Shown piece after piece: positions 55,601 through 64,000 of a stretch of 64,000 bases of DNA; position 1 is the stretch's first letter, and each line of letters begins with the position of its first letter. Source of the DNA: [Phialemoniopsis] sp. UDSM-2020 (lineage: Eukaryota; Ascomycota; Sordariomycetes; Thyridiales; Thyridiaceae); assembly GCA_018873225.1 (NCBI GenBank), contig JAEILZ010000001.1, positions 6,262,001 through 6,326,000 on the forward strand, written 5' to 3'. A model generated the notes under the pieces. The model saw only the letters and a program-made list of their open reading frames with translations. It was not told the origin of the DNA and made no database searches. The position numbers were made by a program, and so were the translations under genes.

Positions 55601-56421
55601 TTACACACTGATTGTTCCAAGCGGAAATCGAACAAAAGTAGTCTCCTCGATCATCAGACCTGACCCGCCAGCGTAAAAAGCGATGAAAGCACAAATGACA
55701 GTAAATGCTCCACCAGCCTTGTTGACATTGACACTTGCCTTGGGATGACTTGTCGAAATGAACTGGGCGATGGAAAGAAAGAAAAAGGCCAAGGTGAGGA
55801 AGAAAAACACACCGAGAATCGTCCAATTCGTCCTCAAGGCAGCAATCAGAAAAATGAGAGTTAGGAAGCACCACAGGATAAGATAAATACCCAAGGCAAA
55901 GGAGTAAGCTCTCTCGTCACCGTTGTAGGCACCCTTGATGTCGAGTGATGGGATCAGGAACATGGCGAAGCTGAGCCAGAAGGCGCCGTAGCAGCAGTGA
56001 ACAGTGGTGCCGAATGTGTTGCCCACGCGAAACTCCATGATACCTGCGACGAACTGGGCGAACCCGCCCATTGAAGATGGCGAGCCCAAACACTGCTTGA
56101 TCTGGGCCGACGTTGCCTTCGGGATTCGAGCCGGGGAGTCTGCATTGATTGTTAGCAAGGGGCGGAGGGGCCCTCAAAGCAAGCAGGCACTAACCCTGCG
56201 CCGCATTGATAAAGCCCAAGAACAAAGGTTGTCAGGGCGAAGCCGATCAGGCCCAGGGGTCCAGGATTTGCTAGCTTGCCGAACGGGGGAGTCGGCACTT
56301 GAGAGACAGTTGCCTGACGACGGCCGGGTTGGGGAGCCATGTTGACGCCATCCTTGTCCTCATGATCTATCCCACGAGCTCTTGCTTCGTAGGACTGCTC
56401 TCCGACGCCGTTGGTGCTCAT
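55601..56421 (-). CDS. GPR1/FUN34/YaaH-family (acetate) transporter with apparent frameshift
   Basis: Exons 56421-56195 and 56139-55601; the intron is 55 nt with a GTTAGT donor and GCAG acceptor. The family opening NPGPLGLIGFALTTFVLGLY lies in exon 1. After the splice the frame reads GPDQAVFGLAIFNG, as expected. It then departs from the family, while the next frame carries GGFAQFVAGIMEFRVGNTFG and the remaining membrane segments to the end (FVRFPLGTISV). One extra base in the GGGCGGG run around 56061-56070 explains the break; exon lengths total 766, one more than 255 codons. No intron fits there. This is either a real indel that kills the gene or a sequencing error. If intact it would be a six-TM plasma-membrane carrier for acetate or ammonium-linked transport, about 254 residues, which suits a cluster that may release acetate. 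Confidence 0.82.
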
Positions 56422-57194
56422 TGTGATTATTTCTCTTACGTCTTCAATCAGCAGCGAAGATGTCCAATTGTGATCTCTCAACCCTAAAACATCAGGACCC
56501 CTTTCTTCTGGGCGAGTAGGTCTCTTTTAATACGCGATGTCATGAGCAAAGCGGGGTAAAGGTAGATAGTCATATGAAGGCCAAAGTTTAATTGCTTGAT
56601 ATGGCGATATTGCGGGACGTTAGGTGGTTGGAACTGCCTAGCCCGGCACACCATTCGAGCCTTTGATGTTTCGAAACTAGCAGTATTGACCTATAACGAG
56701 GGGCGATTGACCGAGTGCTCCAATTGTCTTGTCTTCTTTGGAATGGAGGGTAACATCACCATACGACATTTGCGGTGCCACCCTGTCATAAGTTGAGTCG
56801 GCGCTGCCGGATGAGGCGGATGTTACGGGACATGGTGATGGGAAGCCGAGTGGTACGAAGTCGTCTTTGAACAAACTGGTCAGGTGTCAATCGACCCTTT
56901 GAATGTGACAGGGGAGCAAAGGGGAAACATGTCACCAGCTACCTGCACTTGTGCGGATACATATATACAAGCCCACACGCGGCGCATGCTTCCGCGGCGT
57001 TTCTTCAAAACCGGGGACGTTCAATCAAAAGTATGCTGCCACGAACTTCGTATAACAAATTCCAAGTATAGTAAAATTAGCTGACAATCAAGTAAACAAT
57101 TTGCGCCTCCGATGATGCTAATGTTCTATGTTTATGTCTCCGTCTCCTTGTGTCGATGCTCAGGTGCCATGAACAATATACCTCCACGTCCGCC
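56422..57194. other. Intergenic region
   Basis: About 0.8 kb: promoter of the GPR1/FUN34-type gene and 3' flank of the next minus-strand gene. No gene or repeat recognised. Confidence 0.5.
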
Positions 57195-57962
57195 TCACAG
57201 GATAGAACCGCTCAATGCCACAACTGCCGGAACACACCAAGTCAAATAGCCGAAAGCACTCGCTCCTCTCTCTGCCCCGTTTGTAGGCTGCGGTGTCGAA
57301 GTGGTGACTGGGGTAGTAGCTTGGGTGGTGCTTGGTTCAATTGGTACAGATCTTTCACCCTCGCTCATCCAGGTTCCGGCGAGAACAGTTTCATTGCCTT
57401 TGGTGTTCTTTCTGAAATATGTAGCCGAGGCCGATACTTCGAGCCCGTTGAGGGTTTCGTTGGTGCAACCGCCTAGCTTGCCAGTTGAAGTTCTCAGGAA
57501 CGGGACCCACAGCAGCGACGTGTTGAATCCCGGCTTGAAGCTGAGAATGATAGAGTTCGTAGCAGCTAGCTCCTTCGTATTGACATCTCCTTCAAGTGTG
57601 ACGAAAGTGAGTCGGGAAGAACTGTTGGTTGCTTTCACGTAGCCATCGGCGGCCAACTTGAAAATGGCATCCTCTTCTTGCTGCGGCAGTTTTAGAAGTC
57701 GGCTACTGTTCGTTGCTGAAAGTTTCCGATCAATGGTGACGTGATATGTGCTCGGAGCCGGGAAGGAGCAAGGCGTTTGCGCGTCATCTGGGCATTTTCG
57801 CTGATCTACCGCTTTCGCATTGATGCTGGAAAATGTGCCATCGCCGTCCGTATGTGTGCTGACTTGCGTCCACTTGTTACAGACAGCTATACAAGGGCTC
57901 GTAAAAGAAGCGAGGGCCAGAATGAAAACCAGGCCAGCAGCCGCCGAACTCTTGGTTTGCAT
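57195..57962 (-). CDS. Secreted, probably GPI-anchored hypothetical protein
   Basis: Single exon, 255 residues from the ATG at 57962. A signal peptide is clear (SSAAAGLVFILALASFTSPC). The mature part has several Cys and many N-glycosylation sequons (ATNSSR, GFNTSL, CTNETL, GNETVL). A Thr/Pro-rich linker (TTQATTPVTTSTPQP) follows, and the C-terminus is hydrophobic (FGYLTWCVPAVVALSGSIL) after small residues, which is the layout of a GPI-attachment signal. I do not recognise the globular domain. Surface location is the only inference I would make. Its role in the neighbouring oxidative cluster, if any, is unknown. Confidence 0.82.
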   Translation of the reverse strand: MQTKSSAAAGLVFILALASFTSPCIAVCNKWTQVSTHTDGDGTFSSINAKAVDQRKCPDDAQTPCSFPAPSTYHVTIDRKLSATNSSRLLKLPQQEEDAIFKLAADGYVKATNSSSRLTFVTLEGDVNTKELAATNSIILSFKPGFNTSLLWVPFLRTSTGKLGGCTNETLNGLEVSASATYFRKNTKGNETVLAGTWMSEGERSVPIEPSTTQATTPVTTSTPQPTNGAERGASAFGYLTWCVPAVVALSGSIL

Positions 57963-58534
57963 TGCGAAGGATTGGTCGAAGTGTTACGGAGGATGTCTGA
58001 CTGTGAATAGTTGTTTGGTTCTGTTCAATAAGATGCAAATCAAGCCACTTCTATAGTATGCCGGCCTTTCTAATGTCAATGAGAAAATGGGTTTCTCCAT
58101 TTATATACCATTCGAAAAGACATGTCTGCTGCGCCGACCGACTGCACAGCCTCGTACCCACATCCACGTCTATAATTGTGCCATGGGCGGGAGATGTCAG
58201 CTGACAGGAGCCAGCGTCCCAATTTGTACAATGTATCACCGATTCGTCGATTCGGATAAATCAGCCACAGTTCGCTCTCATTCGGCTGATTGGATTATTC
58301 TCGGATCAATTGCACTGTCAGACGTTTTTACCTTCGTGAGACGAACATCACGCAGCGTGGACTGCTTCAAAGCCAACAGCCCCACCGAAAACCTTTCAAG
58401 GCATCACGATTACCCTTGCTCTCATCGCTGACAAACAGGCTATTAGATATTTGATAATTCGTACATTGCCTGGGATGTTGCATCTCATTGGAAGAAAAGA
58501 AGTTTATTTCCAGCTTGACTTTAGCAAAATTGGA
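57963..58534. other. Intergenic region
   Basis: About 0.6 kb between two minus-strand genes: promoter of the secreted protein and 3' flank of the hydrolase. Nothing else seen. Confidence 0.5.
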
Positions 58535-59437
58535 CTACACAAGAAAGTCAAGTATAGAAGAAATAATCTCCCTTGGCTTCTCCTCGGCAAGATAATGTCC
58601 GGAATCGATACTATGCCCAGTGACCAAGACGTTGCTGTCAGTGGCAGCCCGCCATTCTTTGACCGCATCAAAGCATCGCTCGATCACACCATGCTTGCCC
58701 CACAGGACTAGAAGTGGGCATTGAACGAGTCTACCCTCGGCCAGGTCTTTGCGGGCTTCGTCAAGATCCAAGGTCGACGCTGCCCGGTAATCCTGGCACA
58801 TGCCATGCACTGCTTCTGGATCCTCCAGTCCCTTGACGTAGTATTCCCAGCACTCCTGGTCGAAGATCTTGAGGCCGTCGGCTTGACGGCCGCCCATGAA
58901 TAACTCGGCGAAGGTCTTTGCATTCCCCAATATCAGCGATTCAGGCAGAGGCGCTTTCTGTATTAGAAAGAACCAGTGAAAATAGGCCTTGGCAAAGTCG
59001 AAATCGGTGGCGGTGTACATGGCTAGCGTGGGACAAATGTCCAGCAGAATAGCCTTCTTGACGCGATGAGGGTAGTCGACACAAAGCTTATGCGAAACTC
59101 GAGCTCCACGGTCGTGAGCGCAGATGAAGAACCGGTCGAATCCGAGACTGTCCATGACCCGAATACAGTCTCGCGCCATGGCGCTCTTGGCATACGCCTC
59201 CACTGGCTCTGGCTTTGAGGAATCGCCGTATCCTCGAAGGTCGATCATGACGACTGTGTACTTGTCTGTCAACTGCGGTGCGACACGGTGCCAGATGTGT
59301 CGACTTTGAGGGAATCCGTGTATCAGTAGCAAGGGGGGTAGAGACGATGAAGACGCGTCGCCGCTCTTCAGCCCGAAGATTGAGACATTGTGATCTCGAT
59401 CCGTCGTGACTCTGAATGCCTCGAACCCATCGAACAT
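58535..59437 (-). CDS. Alpha/beta-hydrolase, haloacetate (fluoroacetate) dehalogenase-like
   Basis: Single exon, 300 residues from the ATG at 59437, the same length as bacterial haloacetate dehalogenases. The oxyanion loop is IHGFPQSRHIW. The nucleophile is an Asp (D109 in AHDRGAR), so this is the dehalogenase/epoxide-hydrolase branch rather than an esterase. R110 and R113 follow, the pattern that binds the carboxylate in fluoroacetate dehalogenase. D133 in LLDICPT matches the acid, H154-W155 (YFHWFF) and Y217 (CQDYRA) match the halide pocket, and H281 (SGHYLAEE) is the base. These matches to known catalytic residues are from memory and hold with a constant offset. It could act on a haloacid or a related small acid. 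No signal peptide; cytosolic. The neighbours are the secreted protein and an acyl-CoA oxidase. Confidence 0.87.
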   Translation of the reverse strand: MFDGFEAFRVTTDRDHNVSIFGLKSGDASSSSLPPLLLIHGFPQSRHIWHRVAPQLTDKYTVVMIDLRGYGDSSKPEPVEAYAKSAMARDCIRVMDSLGFDRFFICAHDRGARVSHKLCVDYPHRVKKAILLDICPTLAMYTATDFDFAKAYFHWFFLIQKAPLPESLILGNAKTFAELFMGGRQADGLKIFDQECWEYYVKGLEDPEAVHGMCQDYRAASTLDLDEARKDLAEGRLVQCPLLVLWGKHGVIERCFDAVKEWRAATDSNVLVTGHSIDSGHYLAEEKPREIISSILDFLV

Positions 59438-60216
59438 GATAATTAGGATGCGAAGATGCAACTGTCAAATACTTCAATCCATACGGGGTCCGACCGAGAG
59501 GCGATGCGTAGAGGAAGCGCACAGATTGATATAACGTCCGAGTGCCTGAGATCTTCTGCACAATCTACTCAGGCCCTTATGTATTTATGATCTATACTGA
59601 CTCCGCCCCTCGTGTTGCATGCTATGTCGCATATTAGGTCTGATTTACCTGGATGGTGGAGATGATGTCTCGAAAAAAAAAGGCCGGTATAAGATTTAGC
59701 CGCTAGCTTGTCAACAATGCGGGTAAGTCTACGCCGCAGCTCGAATCATCATCTCCGCTCTGTGTATTTTCATACCTCTTACATGTGATAGGAAAGTCAC
59801 AAGTAACAATTCTCACGGATGACATTCAGCCGGAGTCTGTCCTTGTTGTGGCTTCATGGGCGAAACGGTTTGTTGTCAAGGGTGAGCTGCTGTCTCCCTG
59901 CAAGACGTACTACCAAGAAATTGGCCACCAGATTTGTCATGTTCTATAACATGGTCATTGGCGAGTATATTTAACTTCGGTAAGAAGACCATACAAGGTG
60001 GGAGATGACAAGGCGATACGAGAAGGACTGATCAGTGTCCTAGACCAGTCAAACTCAACTAAACCCTCACTGCACAATGAATCTGGCTGGCCTTGCTGAG
60101 GGAAATTGTAGGGTACTTGAAATATCCAAAGGGAAAATGAATATTCTAATCATAATCTAAATCTAGATAGTACTTTACATGTATGCAATATGCAGTTTGA
60201 ATACTACACTGAGCCT
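59438..60216. other. Intergenic region
   Basis: About 0.8 kb between two minus-strand genes: promoter of the hydrolase and 3' flank of the acyl-CoA oxidase. AT-rich at its right end. No gene seen. Confidence 0.5.
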
Positions 60217-62271
60217 CTACAACTTTGATGCGCGCTTGCCCTCGGGTCTAAATAGTACAGATGAAGTCGGATAGGGATTGACAACGATGTCATTAAGCGG
60301 ATTCGTCTGCGACGCCCGGTGGAACAGATCCTCGTAGACCTTGCCGTCATACCTTCCGAGCGCACTGTCGAGTTGCCAGTCGGGGAACTTCCAAGTGTCG
60401 ACTAACCTAACGGCATGCGGCCGGATGTCCTCGAGGAGCGCAAGTGTCCGCTTGCGCTGGGCATTCTCCGTCTGGCGCAGGTCCGTGGCAGAGCCGTAGG
60501 AATCGGGAGACAGGTTGTGCAGCGCGAAGAGTTGGAACAGCTTGCTGAGCAGCGCCAACGTCTGCGGCTCCAGCGACGACTTGACCTTGGGATCCTGCAG
60601 CGCCTCGTAGAAGGTCTTGACGACAATGTACTGAGCAAATGCCGTGGACAGTTTCCAGAAGTCGATCAGGAGGCTGTTCCAAGACTGCTTGTCCTCATCT
60701 CGGCTCTTGAGCGCCTCAAAGGTCAGCGACGCGACGCGCCAGGCGAAGGCATTGACCAGGCTCTGGTTGTCATCGAGCGAAACTCCCTGGCCCTTGCCCT
60801 TCTCTTTGACAAATCTTTCCAGAAGACGAGTGATGTCGTTGTTTGCGGGCTTGCCAGAAATCACAGAACGGGCAGCCTTAAGGAGATAACGCGCAACTTG
60901 CTGCGTCAACATGTAGTTGTCGCCCTCCCATGTGACGGTGGGCAAGTAATCGGCGTACCAGCTGCCAATGCCAGAGAAGGTAGAGTAGCCGTGTCCACCG
61001 CAGGCACGACGGCAAACCTCCAATCCCTCCGCAGCTGTGGTAGAGGAAAACGCCTTCAGTGCGCATGAGACAGCGTGGAGATCAGCCAGGTCCGAGGCGC
61101 CAGAGGCTGCTCCATTTGACTTGGCCTGTCCGAGTTGTTTGGCCATGCGTGCCTGGTTCGCATTGTAGAGATCCAGCATTGCGCGGCCGGTAAAGTGGAA
61201 GGCGTACGAGGCCGCCAAGAGCGGAAGCAACCGGTATTGGACCATGGTATAATTCAAGACCTGGCTCTCGCCTTCCTCGCCTCCATCTTGGTCACGGAAC
61301 TGGCGCCGGACCGCACAGTAACGCGTGGCAATGGTAACACCTCGTGCGAGGACGGAGCCCGACTGGAGGACAATCCTCGATCGGATGAACGTCAAAGTTC
61401 CGTAAACCAATACTGGGCTTGCCGGCTTGATGTACTTGCCCGTATCCGGATCGATGCCGGAGAACCGGCTAAGCAGACTGATATGCGGGATCTTGTGCTT
61501 GTTGAACAGCAGGAACCCGTTGTCCATGGTGTTGTAGCCGAATTTCGGACCAATGTCTCCCACGTGCACGTTTGGCAGCGCCTGGTGAGTCTTGAGGTCT
61601 CGAATCTGCACCACGAACGAATGGGGACCAAGCGATTTCCCGTTCACAATCAGCTGTGCTACCACCACCGCATGGTTTGCAGCCAAGCCGAGGGATCCGA
61701 TCCACCACTTGGACGCAGTCAGGTGCGGAGAGTGGAGCGTGAAGGTCTTGTCCTCCTGGTTCCAGGTCGCCGTCGTCTCCAGCCCTCGAACGTTGGACCC
61801 GTGGCCGAGCTCGGTCTGCGCGTAACAGCCAATGATCTCATAGCGTTGCGCGGGTTCCAGGAATAGCTTGTGCTGTTCCGGAGAGCCCTGCTCTTGCAAG
61901 GTTTTCAAGAACATGGTTGCGTGCAGCCCGTAGGGGGTGGGCTCGCTGATGAGGTCGTTGGCGGCCTCGTACTCGTCTTGACTCCATCGGTGCTCCACAC
62001 TCAGCTGCTGGAGTTTCTTGGCCCTGGCGAGAGCAACTTCCATTGCGTCTTTCCGTCCTCGGAAGTAATTCTGCGTCTTGTCGAAAACTTGGTGCGCTTG
62101 AAGGATCTTCAGAAGCCTTGACTGTCTCTCCAGGATCTCGCGCGTGAAGAGAAAGTCGGCAAGCTGATCAACATTTAGATTGGACTTGGCTCTCTCCTGC
62201 TCTATGAGCTCTGATCCCTGGGGCCCTGAAGGTTTCAGGGCCTGCACCCAGTCTGGGTTTGGAGGCGGCAT
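60217..62271 (-). CDS. Peroxisomal acyl-CoA oxidase
   Basis: First enzyme of peroxisomal beta-oxidation: FAD-dependent, converts acyl-CoA to trans-2-enoyl-CoA and passes electrons to O2, giving H2O2. Single exon, 684 residues, the usual length. Motifs: FAD/substrate region CYAQTELGHGSNVRGLETTA; KWWIGSLG; AVRRQF; and CGGHGYSTFSGIGSWYADYL followed by TWEGDNYML, where the Glu is the catalytic base position of the family. The C-terminus is SKL, a canonical PTS1, so import into peroxisomes is expected. It is the end member of the oxidative cluster and could process an acyl-CoA derived from the cluster substrate, or be an ordinary fatty-acid enzyme that happens to sit here. Confidence 0.95.
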   Translation of the reverse strand: MPPPNPDWVQALKPSGPQGSELIEQERAKSNLNVDQLADFLFTREILERQSRLLKILQAHQVFDKTQNYFRGRKDAMEVALARAKKLQQLSVEHRWSQDEYEAANDLISEPTPYGLHATMFLKTLQEQGSPEQHKLFLEPAQRYEIIGCYAQTELGHGSNVRGLETTATWNQEDKTFTLHSPHLTASKWWIGSLGLAANHAVVVAQLIVNGKSLGPHSFVVQIRDLKTHQALPNVHVGDIGPKFGYNTMDNGFLLFNKHKIPHISLLSRFSGIDPDTGKYIKPASPVLVYGTLTFIRSRIVLQSGSVLARGVTIATRYCAVRRQFRDQDGGEEGESQVLNYTMVQYRLLPLLAASYAFHFTGRAMLDLYNANQARMAKQLGQAKSNGAASGASDLADLHAVSCALKAFSSTTAAEGLEVCRRACGGHGYSTFSGIGSWYADYLPTVTWEGDNYMLTQQVARYLLKAARSVISGKPANNDITRLLERFVKEKGKGQGVSLDDNQSLVNAFAWRVASLTFEALKSRDEDKQSWNSLLIDFWKLSTAFAQYIVVKTFYEALQDPKVKSSLEPQTLALLSKLFQLFALHNLSPDSYGSATDLRQTENAQRKRTLALLEDIRPHAVRLVDTWKFPDWQLDSALGRYDGKVYEDLFHRASQTNPLNDIVVNPYPTSSVLFRPEGKRASKL

Positions 62272-63176
62272 TGTGAACTGCTTCCGAATTGGTAAGTTTG
62301 TAAGCCGCTGTGATGCCGCGAATGATCCTCGAAAATAATTTCCAACAAAAAGCCCTCGGCGTATCTCTAGAAAGTAGGTATGATGACAGGAATGAGCTAC
62401 TCATGCTACCGTTCATGTCCGTGGAATTCCTGACTTATTATACCGGACAAGCGTACGCCAAGAAAGGGGCTACTGTCTGTGGGTCGCTGAGCTGGGCCGA
62501 GGTATCTATTGAGACACAGCCTTAGAGCGAGATCGGAGGCCGGGCTAGCCCAATGTTGACATCGATGATGAGTGGATCCTCATACAGAATGCCGCCAGCA
62601 CCAGCACCAGCCCCCATCCTCTCCGGCTTTTAGCAAACATGTGCCCTATTTATTGCCAGCGGGGCGGAAGTTCGTCGGGCGGTGCCAGTCTTACGCAGTA
62701 GGCACCACTGATGACATGTCCTCGGCACCGGTGCCACAGACCGCGGCTTACTCAAACCCACTACACCTTTCCATGTGTGAGATGTGGCAGGTGACCTGTG
62801 AGCAATATAACCATGCTACACCATCATAGAGTGGAAATCAACCTTCACATGGAGGTTCATCCCGACTTTGCTTTTCCCCGGCCGGGGTCACATCCCCACA
62901 ATGATCGTACGCCGCCCGAACAAAGCCGCGTGCGTCCTGTGGTACTGCACTAAGCCTTCTAGCAGTCTCGTCGCCTCCACCCAAAGCTGTCACGGGCACG
63001 AACAGCCACGAGCTCTTGCTGGTCGAGCACGACATGCGCAGTTGAACATCAGAGGCAGGTCCCTGTAACGGGCTACGAATAAAGTAGCCAAGGCGGTCAT
63101 AGAGACAGCATTCATCATTTATCTGCTTGTTCTTAACTGTCGCGCCCTTATAACAAGCCGCAAATGAATGCACTCT
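62272..63176. other. Intergenic region
   Basis: About 0.9 kb: promoter of the acyl-CoA oxidase and 3' flank of the last gene. Contains short CCAGCAC tandem runs near 62590-62610. No gene seen. Confidence 0.5.
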
Positions 63177-63902
63177 TCAGGCAACGTCAGCCTCTGCGAG
63201 CTCCGTCTCCAAGTCGGCATTAAGCGCCCTCTCCGTCGCTTGATATGTAGCAAACTGGCCTCCTGCCATGCTCTCGGTGATCTCTTTAATCTCTGCGAGA
63301 ACCCTTTCAGCCTCTGCCCTCTTTGCAGGTCCCTGCATCCACAGAGCCTTGGCAATAATTCTCCGGGCATTAATCGCCTGCGGAGAATCCCTTCCAAGAC
63401 GTTCGTGGGCATCCATCCATGCGCATACCCTTCGCTCCGTCTTCACCGCCTCTTCGTACTTTCCAGTTTGGATGAGATAATCGGCTAGCATGTGTAGGGT
63501 GCTCTGCTCATTGAGGCCGAGCATCTGCTGGATTGTCCCACCCGCTTCCGGAAGCATTTTGAGATCCATTTGGATTCCATACTTGGCCAGTAAAAGAGTA
63601 TACCTGGCCTTGTTGTAGCTCTCCTCTTGGGGTGTAATATCCGGGACTTCTTCGAGTTTGCTGTCTACTAGTTGCAGGAGGAGCCGAAGCTTCGCATCAT
63701 TGGAGTCCGTACTATCTGGGTCGATAGGGAGCAACTTGCGTTCCTCCAAGGTAAAATTCTCCAAGAAGCTGCGACAAAGACTGTATTCCAAGCTGTCCCA
63801 GAAGCGGCAGGCGGGTATCGGAATTTCCCATGGAAACTTCTGAGCAGTCGATGTCCCGATGTTGTTGTTTGAGTATCGATAAAGAGTTTGTGCCATTGTC
63901 AT
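63177..63902 (-). CDS. Hypothetical TPR-like helical-repeat protein
   Basis: Single exon, 241 residues from the ATG at 63902. No signal peptide or membrane segment. The second half is a run of amphipathic helices spaced like TPR/kinesin-light-chain repeats: LHMLADYLIQTGKYEEAV, then RLGRDSPQAINARRIIAKAL, then RAEAERVLAEIKEITESM. The pattern KYEEA(V), a turn, then a second helix with a D/S-P at the break is typical. The protein probably forms a small binding scaffold. I do not recognise a specific family; similar fungal orphans are often derived from larger NB-ARC/TPR proteins. No link to the metabolic cluster is evident. Confidence 0.72.
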   Translation of the reverse strand: MTMAQTLYRYSNNNIGTSTAQKFPWEIPIPACRFWDSLEYSLCRSFLENFTLEERKLLPIDPDSTDSNDAKLRLLLQLVDSKLEEVPDITPQEESYNKARYTLLLAKYGIQMDLKMLPEAGGTIQQMLGLNEQSTLHMLADYLIQTGKYEEAVKTERRVCAWMDAHERLGRDSPQAINARRIIAKALWMQGPAKRAEAERVLAEIKEITESMAGGQFATYQATERALNADLETELAEADVA

Positions 63903-64000
63903 CTCAGTGGAATCATCACAATGAGGGAGAAGACAAACAGACGTTGCGGTGAGAACTTCAACGGCATTAATTACCTCATGTGCACGTGACCATAAGACAA
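63903..64000. other. Window end, upstream of TPR-like gene
   Basis: Last 98 bases; upstream region of the minus-strand TPR-like gene. Nothing else visible. Confidence 0.4.

Noticed and set aside
60415..61866. Two plus-strand frames of 217 and 243 codons
   Set aside because: Antisense to the acyl-CoA oxidase, which has full family motifs and SKL.

Overview
The window is nuclear DNA from a filamentous ascomycete (Pezizomycotina, most likely Sordariomycetes). The evidence is many short GT-AG introns of about 50-80 nt with CTAAC/CTGAC-like branch sites, C-ending codons in conserved genes, long leaders, and fungal-only families such as Zn2Cys6 regulators, a KNH-type wall protein and a GPR1/FUN34 transporter. 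I saw no rRNA, tRNA, CRISPR or transposase gene. All multi-exon models were built by eye from splice signals and frame phase. Exon coordinates are given for each gene.

Left part (1-24 kb), mostly housekeeping: the N-terminal 272 codons of a delta-12 fatty acid desaturase; two neighbouring disordered proteins that share a probable Myb/SANT-like (trihelix) domain; eIF3b (PRT1) divergent from chaperonin subunit CCT2; a 41-residue basic microprotein gene with a leader intron; a TBC-domain protein lacking the usual catalytic fingers; and a coilin-like nuclear protein.

Middle (24-44 kb): a serine-rich KNH-domain wall protein with an 18-bp minisatellite; a 14-TM-type MFS exporter divergent from a C2H2/fungal-TF regulator, with a perfect 14-bp inverted repeat between them; a type II membrane glycosyltransferase with a DDD motif; a Zn2Cys6 regulator whose zinc cluster is split by a GC-AG intron; a Kin4-like kinase; and a GT61 glycosyltransferase.

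Right part (44-64 kb) looks like a catabolic cluster: Baeyer-Villiger monooxygenase, divergent esterase, phenol 2-monooxygenase, a Zn2Cys6 activator paralogous to the one at 34.6-37.1 kb, an acetate-type GPR1/FUN34 transporter with an apparent one-base frameshift, a secreted protein, a haloacetate-dehalogenase-like hydrolase, a peroxisomal acyl-CoA oxidase ending in SKL, and a helical-repeat protein. The set fits a route in which an aryl or cyclic ketone becomes an ester, the ester is cut to a phenol plus a short acid, the phenol is hydroxylated, and the acid or acyl product is transported or beta-oxidised. No ring-cleavage dioxygenase lies in the window, so this remains a hypothesis.
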